A program made the position numbers and the translations under genes. From contig OZ023213.1 of NCBI GenBank assembly GCA_963995525.1, forward strand, positions 17,340,110 to 17,404,109: 64,000 bases of DNA, read 5' to 3'. The notes beneath the pieces are model-generated. The model saw only the letters and a program-made list of their open reading frames with translations, had not been told where the DNA came from and made no database searches. Positions 1 through 15,000 of the stretch are shown here, piece by piece (the stretch's first letter is position 1; every line of letters starts with the position of its first letter). Origin of the DNA: Escarpia spicata. Lineage: Eukaryota > Annelida > Polychaeta > Sabellida > Siboglinidae.

Positions 1-16
1 CTGGGCGCAGACTCAC

Positions 17-3000
17 TGATCTGTATGTCGAGGAGATTCCTCACGATGAGTCCCATGGACGCTCCCAGCTTACTGCCCCCCACGTGCTTCACCCAGTTGA
101 TGGACGGACTCTCGAGCCGGAAGTAGAACCCCTTCCAGATACGGGAAAGAGTATCCGACAAACTTCTCTTCATGCGGCTGTGGGCTCGTTGTGTCACGTT
201 GTGTGTCCTGGACATTTGAATAAACAAGTCAGATGTGATGTCTTTGTATGTACTGCTTGTGGTGATGGTCGTGGTTTGTTTGGTGGTTATGATGGTGGTG
301 ATTGTGAAAGTGATGATGGTTGTTGTTGTTGTCGTTGTCGTTGTCGTTGTCGTTCTGGTGATGGTGGTGTTTTGGCGGTGGCATTGAAGATGTTGGTAGT
401 GGTGGTGGTGATGGTGGTGGAGGTGATGGTTGTGAAGATGATGGTGGTGATCGTACTAATAGCGGTTGTTCTTGTGTTGGTGGTGGTGGTTATGATGGTG
501 GCGATGGTGGCGATGGTGGCGATGGTGGCGATGGTGGCGATGGTACTTATGGCTGTGGTTATTTATTTTGATGATTGTAGTGGTGGTGGTAGTGGTGGTC
601 GTAGAGGTTGTGGTAGTGGTGGTTGTACTGGTGGTGGTAGAGGTGGTTTTAATGGTGGTGGTAGTGGTGGTAATAGTGATGGTAGAGGTGGTGGTAGTGG
701 TGGTTGTACTGGTGGTGGTTTTAATGGTGGTGGTAGTGGTGGTAGTGGTGGTAGTGGTTGTGGTGGTTGTGGTGGTAGAGGTGGTGGTAATGGTGGCAGT
801 GGTGGTTGTACTGGTGGTGGTAGAGGTGGTTTTAATGGTGGTGGTAGTTGGTGGTAATAGTGATGGTAGAGGTGGTGGTAGTGGTGGTTGTAATGGTGGT
901 GGTAGTGGTGGTAGTGGTTGTGATGGTTGTGGTGGTTGTGGTGGTAGAGGTGGTGGTAATAGTGGTAGTGGTGGTTGTACTGGTGGTGGTAGAGGTGGTT
1001 TTAATGGTGGTGGTAGTGGTGGTGGTAGAGGTGGTGATAGTGGTGGTGGTAGTGGTGGTTGTACTGGTGGTGGTAGATGTGGTTTTAATGGTGGTGGTAG
1101 TGGTGGTGTAGATGTGGTGGTAGTGGTTGTTGTACTGGTGGTGGTAGAGGTGGTTTTAATGGTGGTAGTAGTGGTGGCAGTGGTAGAGGTGGTGGTAGTG
1201 TTGGTGGTAGTGGAGGTGGTAGTGATGATTGTAGTGGCGTTGGTAGTGGTGGTGGTAGAGGTGATGGTAATGGTGGTGTGAGTAGTGGTAGTGGCGGTAG
1301 TGGCGGTAGTGGCGGTAGTGGTGGTAATGGTGGTAGTAGTGGTAGTGGTGGTTGCCATGGTGGTGGTGGTAGTGGCGGTTGTAGTGGTGGTGGTAGAGGT
1401 AGTGGTAATGGTGGTAGTGGTGGTGGTGGTGGTAGTGGTGGTTGTAATGGTGGTGGTAGAGGTGGTTGTAGTGGTGGTTGTAGTGGTGGTGGTAGTGGTA
1501 GTGGTGATGGTAGTGGTGGTTCTAGTGATGGTTGTAGTGGTGGTGGTAGAGGTGGTGGTAGTGGTGGTGGTAGTGGTGGTGGTAGTGGTGGGGGTATTGG
1601 TGGAGGTAGGGGTGGTGGTAGTGGTGGTTGTAGTGGTGGTGGTAGTGGTGTTGGTAATGGTGGTGGTAGTGGTGGTGATAGTGGTCGTTGTAGTGGTGGT
1701 GGTAGTGGTTATAGCAGAAGCTGTGATGGTGGCGGTGGTCGTAGTTACACCCATGGAGGTAGGGGTGGCGGTGGCGGCGCTAGTGGTTCCTGTACACCAC
1801 TACTCGCCTGCCGTAGTCTGGGTCGAGCAGTGTCCGGATGTCTCCGCCGTGGGGATGTTTCTTGTATCCATTGACGGCCGCCAGACGCACGTTGTCCTCC
1901 TGGTCCGTCAGTGCCAGTGACAGCAACAGGTCCGCTATCTGTCGACACAGAACGCTCTATTGTAATAACCTGCAATTTCTCACGGTAGTCATCCTCGCGC
2001 GCCAGAGGTCGCTGCTGCTGATTACGTCAGTCCCAGCCAGCAGTACCCCTGGCTGATCGCGTTGCGAAACTCTGAATTTAAGCTCATCCTATCAAATCGC
2101 TCGCTAGATCAGTATATCTACTCAGGTTAGGTGGTCATAATAAAACTAATTTCAACCAACCGTGGCTCATGTTACATGCAATGTTTAGGAAGTAGAAGCA
2201 ATTATTATAATACACAATACCGCTAAGCTGCTCGTCATATGCAATAACCAATTAATAACCAACTTGACATATCATATTTGTATAACATTCATAATGACTG
2301 GTATTTAAAACTGACATCTTTCTGCTTGTACTTGGCCAGTGCATCGACGGCACTAGATCTCAGTGCGATGTGTGAGTTGGAGTCATTGACGTAGGACAGG
2401 AGGTGACCGAGAGACGAGTCACTGACAGCGTTGCCAAGTGCGTGGATGTGTAAGGTCTTCCAGTTCAGATGGTCATGTAGCTCTTTCTCTGTCATCGTAG
2501 AGCGCAACTGGCGGTGGTGGTAGGGATCTGCAACAGCACATTTGTTTACGTTATAGTGAACGTAGACTAACTGTATATCTCACTCTGCGCGTTACAATCA
2601 GGTTATGTACATTTGATCCAACGCAACGCCACAGCGAGAGGACGACTGATTTCTTGTTAGTATCAACGCGTTAGTTGTCTATGATCAGTGGGTCGTTCAT
2701 TAGCGATATCTACATACGTTGCTAGCACCATCTTTGTCAATACGGTATATACAACGACGCGGGTGTCCATTAGTTAATAATGAAAAGAAATATTATTATT
2801 TATTATAATATTATTTCTTGATGTGTTATGAAAAAAACTTGCACCACTGAACAGCTGGCTAACATTAACATACATGTAGGAAATATGTTAATACATTCTA
2901 GTTGCATGTATCTGTTGTGTAGGCCTATACTGTGTTAAATAGGTTGTAAAGCAAGGTTGATAAACTTAGGCACAGAAAAGAATACAAATCGGTATAAAAT

Positions 3001-6000
3001 AGAATATCGTCATTCTCTGAAGGCCCATTCTGCACGTTAAACAAACACAAATGGGTATTATTAAATAAATACGTCTACTTTTTGGAATGTATGTGATTCA
3101 TCAAATGAACATTTAGACACGTCTTGGAGATTGACATAACAGACCAACTGCAGCCCCTTCATGCCCGTCATGAGGTCCGCTGTCCTACCGTGGATCCCGA
3201 GTCGCCGCTCCAGTCGGTCCACGATGCTGCGAGCCCACAGCGGGCGTGACGTTTTAACCTTGTCGACGACGGCCGCCAGCACGAGAGTCGCCCGGTCACG
3301 CACCAGCTCCGTCACCTCCTCGTCTGGAGTAATAATAATAATAATAATATATTTCCATACAAATCATTTTTCTGCGGCGCTGTACAATTGTTCTAGGGCG
3401 CTTGTTATTATTACAAATAAATTAATAACATATAAAACTGTACATATTTTTAATATTAATTTGCTAAATATGTAATCATTACTACTAAATAAAATCAATT
3501 ATATTGTTATCTTAATAAATAAATGAATAAATAGATACGTGTATAAAAGTTATTAAAATTATTATAAATTATACAAATAATACTAATAAATTATGCATTA
3601 AATAAATGTATGAATAAATAATTACGATCGTCGAATGTTAAGTTATTTATAAAAAATATACTGGGAACAACGGGAGATCTCAGTTCAAAACCTGTATGAA
3701 TGCACAAATGTAATCGTGATAGATAGCAAGTATTGTATTTCAACAACGATTTAATAAAAACAGACATTAAACTACGTAAAAATATGACGTCGCACAAAGA
3801 TGGTAGACATAGCAAGTAATAAAATAAGTAATGTACAGTTATCGAACTACTTAAAAATATTATGATAATTTGCGATAATATGCATGTCTTGTAAGTACCG
3901 TTGAGTGTAAATGGTTGGGAGAAAACGACGTGTTCAAGAGTGGAGAAGATGATCTGAAACACACAAGAGATATATAAGTAACCGCCATGTGAAAATGTAA
4001 TCTTTCTGTCGTATCAACACATTTAAATGAATTTCAAAACCAACCGTAATATATGAAGTTACTTTTATTATTTCAATAAATGCAGTGTACCTCCGGTGCT
4101 GGGGTTGACAGATCTACCAATTGAAACAAGGCTCTCATCAGCAATTCGGCCTCGGGATCTTTGCCAAGGAAGACGCGTCTCATCATAACTGTATAACAGT
4201 CAGACGTGTGTGCTGTCCCTAAGGCATCAATCATCGTCTGGCGGACAACTTCTGGTTGTTTGCCTTGAAGGTAGCGCTGGGTCAGCGTATCGAGATCCTC
4301 CACGTTTAAACGTTTCAGAATCTTCACAAATTCGCGGAAACACGACAAACCAGTATGTATCTCTACAACATTACAAAAGAGATTTTTCCAATAATATGCA
4401 TAGGAATATATAAAAATAAATTGATCAGTAGCGAACAAATTTTAACGTACAAACCTTCTCAGCTTTCCATCGCCGCAGAACAAATAACACACGAAGAATA
4501 TGCTGCCATCTGGTAAATGACAATTATAATGTTTCATGTAGGCCTACTAACTGAACACAATCTCGACTTCTCTGGGAATCATTCAGCCACGCTATAGTTG
4601 AGCACTGTGCTAAGATCTGTCGTGCACACAATATCCGCCACTGTGCATAGCCGGTGGTTGTTCTTACAGTTGAATCAACGGGAACAACGTGGCGTGAACA
4701 AAGTTTCCCAAGGTACGAAATTGCAGCAATGGAATTTTGAACAACTAGAACTAAAACTAGAAAACAGGGTTCATTCGATTGAGAGCCCTGTGTTCTAAAC
4801 ACAACGCCACAGCAGATGGTGTAACATGGTTTATTGCAGTGTTGTTCAGTAGCTGTTAGTAATAGTTTATTTTATTCACCAACTACTAGTAGTACTTAGT
4901 CTTAGTCACCAGTCAGACAGTAGTTAGTGTTATGGAACATGTGTTATTAGTAGTTACGTTACTCACCACCTGCTCGAGCTATTACGATGCAACTCATGTT
5001 TCTTTTGATGTCACCGTCAGTGTTCTCCAGTCTAAGGTTTGCAGGCGGAATCTGAAGAAAATTATAGGTGTTACGTTACGTAGTGCAGGCCCGTAGGCAG
5101 GGGGTGCGATGGGGGCGTACCACAGCCTATCTTTCCACCAATAGTTCCGCTTCAGGGAAAACAGCGCGATTTATTAAGGTTAACAGCCCTCGCACCCCTC
5201 GTCGTATGATGTCAATCATGTCAGACATGAGATTGGTGGGCGGAGTGAGACTACTGGAAAGAAATGTGGAACGTCACTACGAAAAATGTTTAACTGCACC
5301 CTTGTTTAACTGCACTCTTCCGATGTAATGTTCGAAAGGAGCTGGATTTCAGGCTGAAACATCGATATTTGACATCAGTTACCCCAAATGTGTCGCTTCC
5401 CCTAAAAATGCAACGCAAATCACCCACGCTGCGGGCTTGCGTAACATCGCATTTACCTTCCATAAAATATAAATGTTAAATATATATAACACCGGACACG
5501 CATCATCAAGCGTTTATTCGTATTTGCTTTTAACTAAAGCTACGTGTTTGCGTTGTTGTTGTTGTTAGTGTTATTATTATTGTTGTTGTTGTTATTGTTT
5601 TTGTGTCGTTATAGTTGTCGTTGTTCTTAACGATCTTCTTAGTGTTGTTGTTGTCGTCACAATGCAGGTCTATTCAACTTTCTGCGTAATACCATAATAT
5701 ATAGTATAACTAATAATAACCATTACAGTCCCACGTTAATATAAGTAAATTACATTTGTTCCACTTTTAGATAGTTGTATACCAGTAGTAATGGACATCT
5801 TTGGTGTACACTGACCGGATCTACTTTCAGGCTGCCGTTCACCATGTCGCTTGCCGTCTCGTCGTATGTCATGTTCCAGAGATTCGCTTGAATAGATTCA
5901 GTCCTCACAAATGTCAGCACAGCGGTGGAAGTGCCGCCCATGCTCGGCAGATCTGCTCCATACAAACATTTGCATTTAGGACTGCGACTGTTGGCAATAA

Positions 6001-9000
6001 TAAACACGTCCAGTACAGCAAATTATTACTAACTGGCAAATTAATATTCGATATAGGTAGTTATTCACGAGAACGCATACGCCACGCTACGCCACACCGC
6101 AACTTACACACGCACACGCGCGCGCGCCCATACACCCACACGCACACACACGCACACACACGCACACACACGCACACACACGCACACACACGCACACACA
6201 CGCACACACACGCACACACACGCACACACACGCACACACACGCACACACACGCACACACACGCACACACATGCACACACACACACGCACACACACACACA
6301 CATGCACAAACGCACACACACGCACGCACACACGCGCACACACGCGCATCCACGCGCACCCACGCTCACACACGCTCACACACGCGCACACACGCGCACA
6401 CACACGCGCACACACGCACACACACGCACACACACGCACACACACACACGCACACACACGCACACACACACACGCACACACACGCACACACACGCACACA
6501 CACGCACACACGCACACACGCACACACGCGCGCGTGTGTGTGGGTGTGGGCCAGTACGTGGCTCCCTGGCCTGAGCATGTTATAATAATCATAAAACATC
6601 ATTCGCCATGATAAAACTGTTTACTTACTAAGCTGCGCGTTTCCAGTCGCCAACGCTGACCCATGTTCTGGCATCGTTGGGCGGTAACTTCGGGAAAGAA
6701 AGCATATTAAGTAAGTTACCTTTAACCTAAGGAAATGTGTACATTATGAAACACAGTAATGATTTAAATGTTCTTCATATGGATGTCAAATCGTCGAGGG
6801 CAATTATTTTTATTTCATGCCGGATTAAAATCAATCTGATCACTTAGCGAACAATAAGCAACTGCATAGTGGTGATTCAGAACAACATGGTTTATTTAAC
6901 GACAATTTTTTATTACATTTTATTTTGGAGGATTTTGTAGACAACAGTAGCAAATGCGTCGTAATTTTGACATTGCGTTCTGAAGGTGAATTGTAAATCA
7001 CTGGTAAATGTGTTGCTGCCGTGTATAGCACTATCACCGCGGTAAGCGAAGGGTGGCATATGTTACTGTAGGGTAAGTGACATAACTTTACGTGAATTTT
7101 AGGGCAATATGTACCTGTTTGACAGTTCGTTCGGCGAGTGAAAAGATTCTTTGATGATGACCTTTGACGGCATCTTCATCGTTGTGTTCAGTCGAACTAT
7201 CTGCAACGCAAATACAAGACACGACAATCAACACGAGACGGTGACAATGATGGTTTTATCTATCATGGTCAAACCGCAAGTGAAATGGATGCTTTTAAAC
7301 CCTACGATATTAGGGCGTATGAGCATTCACCGTTCCTTCTTCCTTGTGTGTGCATTGCAAAGTGTTTATGTATAATAAGATACGGCCTACGTTGTTCAAA
7401 GGCACGAAAACCTTAAAGCAACACTCTTGAATATGTAACTTGTGTCCAGCTAAAGTATCGTTAAGTACATTCAATATGTTCAAGTTTGCCGAGAAGTATA
7501 ACAATCGAACACGATCTCGACTTCTTTGGAGAGCATTCAGCCGCGCAGCAATTAAATCGCGAAGAATGTTCGTATACCAATGCCCGCCATTGCCTATAGC
7601 CAGGTATTTATTCGTATAGTTGACTGAACTGACGCAAGGTATAGTAAAAAATGTGTCCAAGGTTCGAAACGGCAGCACAGGAGTCGAACCCGGGTTCTCT
7701 CGATTGAGATCCCGATGCTCTACCCAGTGCGCTCCACTGAGATGAAGTCTTATTTAAATGTATTTCAAAATTCTAATTTTACTGTAACCGTGTCTACGGT
7801 TTTATTTACAAATTGAAAAGTATTGTACATCATTATCTTAGAGCTGTCGGCGGTTAACCATAAATTGGTTGGCATCATTGATCGTCTTGCCTACCTTCGT
7901 GTGGTCTTGTTTGGCGTTCTCCAGAGCCTTGGTTTGCTTGATCTTTGTGTAGATGATCTCGTCGTGCAACGGTCTTGCGTGGTACACGGCGGAGTGGGAG
8001 CCTAGGATAGGAACAATGATGTAAGACGAGGTCTGTATTGCCTGAACATGACAACATTATGTATCATTGTGATAACAGTGCACACGAGTAATGCTGCTGT
8101 CGTGGAGTAGTGGCAATGGCAGCGGCAGTGGAGTGGAGTGGCATCGGTGGAGTTAGTGTTAGCGATATGTGTACTGGTGCTGGTAATAGTGGTAGTGGGC
8201 GTGATAGTGGAGTGGTAGTGATATCTGCAGTATTAGTGTTTGTGGTACTGTATGGCTTACTGGTTAGTGGTTGTCATAGTTATTGTAATAGTGGTAGTGG
8301 AAAAGTGAAAGTTATTATAATAGTGGTAGTGAAAATGATAGTTATTATAATAGTGATAGTGACAATGATAGTTATTATAATAGTGGTAATGACACTGATT
8401 GTTATTATAATAGTGGCAGTGACAGTGGCAATGATAGTTATTATAATGGTGGTAGTGACAATGATGGTTACATAATAGTGGTAGTGACCATGATAGTTAT
8501 TATAATAATGGTAGTTACAGAGCAGTGATATTTATATTGATTGTCGCTGTGATAGTGGCAACGTTGGTGCAAATGATCTAGTCTTGCTATCGTGATGACG
8601 GGATTTAACGAGGTGGGCCTGGATTCGTGTCTAGTTTCGAGACATGAACAATTTCTTTAACCTCACTTTGCCCATGTCTTTTTGATGAAACTAATAAAAT
8701 CGTTGGTCCCGCCAACATTTACTCCCTATATACGTAGAGGATGTAATACATGTCACACTTGGAGAATGTGTAACAACCCCAGCTGAAAGTGGAAGCTGAC
8801 GTGAAGAAGAATCGACACAGATACTGTCGTCAACACAGGAAACCCATGACTTGATTGACCGTCAGTGGTCGCCACCGGTGGTTGCCCCTTCCCATTGCTG
8901 CAGTATTTACGTGTAAAAGTAATTAAACATACTTGTATTCAAGAATACGCATTTATATCAACTAATAAAGTTGTTTGTGCTAAGCTGAAAATGTACGATC

Positions 9001-12000
9001 AAATAAATTAAAAAGTAGGTCTGCTATTTATGTTATGATATTCAAATCTGCTATCAAAGCATCAACACAATCTCAGGACATCTTATTTTATTTTGGCGCA
9101 TTAAATAGCCCAAGGACGAGTCTATTGATAACCTAAATCGCGCACTTGGTCACTTTTGAAAAAACAATAAATCATCCGCGGCACCTGGTTAATCACCTGT
9201 GAGGCACCAATTTATTGTGCACCAGATACTACCTGCACCCAACTAAATGTATCTTTAATTAGCACTGGCGTCGCCTCCTTCAGGAAGTATGAAGGGTGGG
9301 GTGTTTGTTCTTGTCACCTCTGTCATGTCAGTGTATGCATGACAACTCAGTATAGGGAGTGTCTGACAACTGCAGGGTGAAATAGCACCGGCTGGGTAAG
9401 GGTCGCTGGGCAGAGGTGAGCGTTTTTTCACGACACGTACGCTTTCATTTCTTTATATAATTGACAGCGCATTGAACACACCACGGGTCAGACACTGTCG
9501 TGCGGCGGTGTCTTGTCGGATGAGTTGCTAGGGCAACATGTAAATTTTGACGTCACCATCGGGCACTGACTGATATCTGCTGGGGATCCGACATGCGCTA
9601 TTGTCATTCGACACGGGGCATCCGATAACCAATGTATAGGGAGTGTCCGACCTCTGCACGGCACAATAGCGCCGGTTGGCTAAGGATGGCCAGTGGTGTG
9701 CGTTCTTTCACGACACGGATGCCTTCGTTTCTTTATATAATTTACAGCGCACAGAACACATTACGGGTCTACCGTTTACCAACTTTAAGACATGCCGTAT
9801 TTTATTAGTTGAGCCCCGCACATTTTACTTGTAATTCTAATTATATAGTAATAATAATAATAATATATTTCTTAGTATCTATATAAACAATCTTTATAAA
9901 TCCGTACAATTCCGAATAAATCCACATAAAACCTTTTAAATCCGCTTAAAGCCGTACACATCCGTGTAAATCCGTATACGCCCGTGTATACCCGTTTTAC
10001 ATGTTTTAACCGGCACATATAATCCTTATTCATATCGCGTGTCGCCATTAACCACGTTAGTCAATATCCCAACAAAATCCGAGGGTTTTAAAGGAAATGT
10101 GCCTAGCATCAAAGGTATTTGCTATTTGACGGCTACTAATTTTCATCAAATGTGTTCTTGTATGGCAAACACAAAAACATAGTCCTTTACGCACGATTTT
10201 AACATGAAGCAAATGCGTATTAAAATGTCATACAATAGTATTTATTCCGCACACAATTCTAAAAATAGACCCAGGGAAATTCGCACGATGAAGCATGACG
10301 AGCTTGCTGTTGACAGGCGCATTTCCATTAAAGTCTACTAAATTCCAAGACTCGACGGTTTACCTTCGTTTGATGTACGTTTGAGTGCATGTGTTACGCC
10401 TGGCATTGTTCGCGTATTTTATTACGGCAGACGGCACATTTTCGCTCTGCGTAGTATATTGGCAAAGTCACCAGGTAGAATAAAACTGACCTTGAAACGT
10501 TTTCTTAAACCGTATCATTCTAACTTCTCCTTTATATTACATGTTGAGCAAACCAGGCCTTTAGCCAGACATCCGTTTTCCCTTTATTGGAACGGATCTT
10601 TCTCAAATAACGGATCTTTTGGTCTTTGAATAACGGGAATTTTATTTGTTAGATACTATGAACTAGTGTTGGATTGTGGTTTTATATTCCCAGTAAAAAG
10701 GCCAAAACGGTTTTTGCGTTGTCATGAAACAGGCCTTGTACTAAGTCTGAAAGCAAGTACAGTTTGAGTATTTTGTGAACCTCAATGGGGTGCAGTTGGA
10801 GGTTTTTGGAGAACCCTCAAGACGGTGCAGTTGGAGGTTTTTGGAGAACCCTCAAGACGGTACAGTTGAAGGTTTTTGGAGAACCCTCAAGACGGTGCAG
10901 TTGGAGGTTTTAGGAGAACACTCTAGAGGGTGCAGTTGGAGGTTTTTGGAGAACCCTCAAGACGGTGCAGTTGGAGGTTTTAGGAGAACACTCTAGAGGG
11001 TGCAGTTGGAGGTTTTTGGAGAACCCTCAAGAAGGTGCAGTTGAAGGTTTTTGGAGAACCCTCAAGAGGGCGCAGTTGTGGTTTTTTGGAGAACCCTCAA
11101 GACGGTGCAGTTGGACATTTTTGGAGAACATTCAAGACAGGGCAGTTGGAGGTTTTAGGAGAACCCTCAAGAGTGTGCAATTGGAGGTTTTTTGGAGAAC
11201 CCTCAAGAGGGTGCAGTTGGGGGTTGAGAGGGTGCAGTTGGAGGTTTTTGGAAAACCCTCAAGACGGTGCAATTGGAGGTTTTAGGAAAACCCCCAAGAC
11301 GGTGCAGTTGGAGATTTTTTGGAGAACCCTCCAGATGGTGCACTTGGAGGTTTTTGGAGAACCCTCAAGACGGTACACTTGGAGGATTTTGAAGAACCCT
11401 CAAGACGGTGCAGTTGGAGGTTTTATGAGAACCCTCAAGAGGGTGCAGGTGGAGGTTACTAATATTGTTTTGTTTATGTGGATAAGGTTATTATTATATT
11501 ATATTATGAATACGCAAACGTTTCTTTTATAAGTGTATCTCAAACCAGGCGCAAACTACTGCTATATTAATTCGCTTCCTTGAACAAGAAGCCTCTGGTC
11601 TAGCAACTAGTGATGTATGTTAAAAACACACTTTTATAAGTGAACAAAATGAGATGCTAGTAATACTCCAGGTGGCGTCACAATGAAAATGTTAAACGTA
11701 TTATCCGCTGCATAGAATGCCGTAATTGACGACAGCAGAAATTAAATGATAATGAAAACATATTTATGTTCAAAACACGTGACGATTGCTGCTGTTGGAT
11801 TGGTGCTCCATGGGTCGAAGTAAGCTAATTATTATTTTTATTATTATTATAGTGTATTTTTATTATTATTGTTATTATTATTATTATTAATCGTTGTCTA
11901 ATTCAAGATGGCTGAATATAATTAAGATCCCAATACACACATTAGATTTTTCCAGTTCGATGTGATATTAAGAAAAATAATATCACCAATTTGGGGAAGA

Positions 12001-15000
12001 TGTTCCAATGTGGTTGTCATAGCGCCAGTGATCTTCATAACAATATTAGCAGCTGATATATCAACGATCCACCTTCATGCTCCGTCACGTTGACGCGGTA
12101 GGCCAATACATTGACATACCTTCATGCTTGTCTCGTTGACGCGGTAGGCCCCACTACATCGACCCACCTTCATGTCCCGTCTTATTCATGCAGTAGGCCC
12201 CACTACACCGACCCACCTGCATGTCCCGTCTCATTGACGCGGTAGGCCCTACTACACTGATCCACCTACATGCCCCGTCTCATTGACGAAGTAGGCCCCA
12301 CTACATCGACCCACCTTCATGTCCCGTCTCGTTGACGCGGTAGGCCCCGCTACACCGACCCACCATCATGTCCCGTCTCGTTGACGCGGAAGGCCCCACT
12401 ACACCGACCCACCTTCATGCCCCGTCTCATTGACGCGGTAGGCCCAGCGAGTCCCGGCCGCTCTCTGAGTCTCCGACACCTCGAGTCTCGACGACAACGT
12501 GCCGAGGAGGATCTTCTTGAGTGTCAACGCGACGGCGTCCTCGTTCTCCGGGTAATACACTCGCCGCACCTCGCCGCTTGCTGACATGTCGAACAGCATG
12601 CTGTTGGGGGGAATAAAGAGGTATTTAAGCCACTGTTTTAAATATTTAAATACTGTTTTATTTTTTATTACGCATTGTTTATTTTATTTCACATGCCTTC
12701 GTTGAACAGTACGTACTGTAGTCATCAAATACTACAGTGTTCAATTAACCTTCCGGTAACCCAACCCTAAATCTACCCTTAATCCCAACCCTACCTATTT
12801 ATGTGTATTTAAAATCGGTAGGCAAATTACAAACTTCTTTATAATTTATGCACATACTTATACATCAGTGTTGTGTTTTGTTTTAACAGTTAAATGGTAT
12901 TCCACAATATTCAACATGTATACGTACCTGTTGGTTAGGTTGATTTCTGGCATGTTTGGCTCTACGTCTGTACAAGGCAAAACAAGAACGCCAATGAGAG
13001 AAATACGCTACAGCCGGTAATCACTAGAGCAACAATTGTTAAATTAAATCACAGTTTATGAAAGTTTGTTTATAAAAGTCAATGATATAATCATTAGTTA
13101 ATATACATACGTGGAGTCTATTAACAAATACGACACCTTAAATATTTATTTATTAATACGACACATCTAAACAAATCTTACGTGTTACATAATGCATAGT
13201 AAGTATCACTAGCTATTATGACATTCGTCGTGACTCGCTGGTTCATCCCTACGTACCGTGCCTCGCTGGTTTATCCCTACATACCCATTCCTCGATGGTT
13301 CATCCCTACATACCCGTGACTCGCTGGTTCATCCCTACATACCCATGCCTCGCTGGTTCATCCCTACGTACCCGTGCCTCGCTGGTTCATCCCTACGTAC
13401 ACGTGCTTCGTTGGTTAACCCTTACGTACCCATGCCCCGCTGGTTCATCCCTACGTACTCGGGCCTCGCTGGTTCATCCCTACGTACATGTGCGCCGTCG
13501 GTTTACCCCTCGTATCCGTGCCCCGTTGGTTCAACCTACGTACATGTGCGTCGTTGGTTTACCCCTAAGTACCCGTGCCTCGTTGGTTCACCCCTACGTA
13601 TCCGTACTTCTTTGGTTCACCCCTACGTACCCGTGCCCTGTTGGTTCACCCTACTTACCCGTGCCCCGTTGGTTCACCCTACGTGCCCGTGCCCCGTTGG
13701 TTCACCCGTACATACCCGCGCCCTGTTGGTTCACCAGGAGGTTGTACGTCTTCACCGTGAGTCGACATCTTTGGAATTGACTTCCGGACAGCAGCGACGA
13801 AATGACCACCTAGGAAGCAACATACCTATGTTCACTGGGGAAATGGGTAGAGTGCGAATCACTTGTTCTAATTGATTCGATTGAGCCAAGTTGGTCGGGT
13901 GGTGTTTGATGATGTTTTGGATTATGTTGTTGGATGGTGCTATTGTGTGTTGTAGATGGGTGGTGGTGGTGATGATGTTGTTGGATAGTTTTATTTGATG
14001 GTGTTGATTCATAGTGTTATTAGGTGGTGTTGCTGAGCGGTGTTGGTTGATGTTGTTGTTGGGTGATGTTGTTGGCTTGTGTTGTAGGACGGTTTGATGA
14101 GTGGTATTGTTGGTGGTGTTCTTGGAAAGTGTTGTTGGAGAGTATTGGTGTTTGTGTTGGTGGTAGTGGGTGGTGTTGTTGGTTGGTGTTGTTGAAGAGA
14201 GGTGGTGTTGGTGGTTGTGGGTGGTGCTGTGGGACGGTGTTGTTATCGAGGGTATACTGGATGTGTCTTTTTGTTAGCGAACTTTCTCACACAAGGGGTC
14301 CAACTAAAATTTTCACGTGTGTTGCCGTGATAATACCAAATATATCAGCATTCCTGCGCAACTCTTGTTGTCAACACACACGGCTATTTTCAACCTGTCA
14401 GCTGATCTCAGCGATCGCAATTGCACAATCTTTGATGTTGGCCGGTTCTTCTCAGCTGGAGTCTTTAGCATCAAGCTAAATTTCTCAGAGAAAACACGCC
14501 TCCAAAAGGTGGAAACGATGAAAGATGGTTATTTAATTTGCTTTACGTCTAGGTGTGAATGAGATAACGGTTTCATAGAAGCGACTAGTCCCCAAACCCT
14601 GATAATAACAGGGTGTCGCAAGACTCTGCCACTCAGGGTATTATTCGTCTTGAAAGCGACAACGGGAGGAGGGAGGGAAGGAGGGAGGGAGGGAGGGAGG
14701 GAGGGAGAGAGGGAGGGAGGGAGGGAGGGAGGGACGGAGGGAGGGAGGGAGGGAGGGAGGGACGGAGGGAGGGAGGGACGGAGGGAGGGAGGGAGGGAGG
14801 GAGGGAGGGAGGGAGGGAGATACGAAGGTACGGTGTGACGAACGACCGAAGGGAGGAATGGGTGGATGGATGGAGGGAGGCAGGGAGCGAGAAAGAGAGA
14901 GGGGAGAGGGAAAGGGGCAGGGCAAATAGGAGACGGCGGGCGGAGGGATGGAAGGACGGAGAGAGGAGGCAGGGATGGAGGAATGGAGGGATGGAAGGAG

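Noticed and set aside
84..1920. Long Gly/Ser-, Val- and Thr/Pro-rich reading frames (up to 432 codons), which might suggest a silk, keratin or mucin-like gene
   Set aside because: They are all six-frame readings of one GGT-type minisatellite lying in an intron of the lipid transfer gene. No splice or start context supports them.
7681..7745. Functional tRNA gene on the minus strand
   Set aside because: B-box and D-arm-like words are present but no acceptor stem pairs, and the sequence continues as a repeat shared with other loci; a SINE explains it better.
10775..11532. Reading frames of 73-165 codons with FGEPSR/FWRTLK repeats
   Set aside because: Pure translation of the 36-bp minisatellite, with no homologous family and no splice context.
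13258..13875. 205-codon frame with [14 protein letters not shown] repeats
   Set aside because: It lies over the 28-29-bp junction minisatellite on the strand opposite to the real exon and has no independent support.
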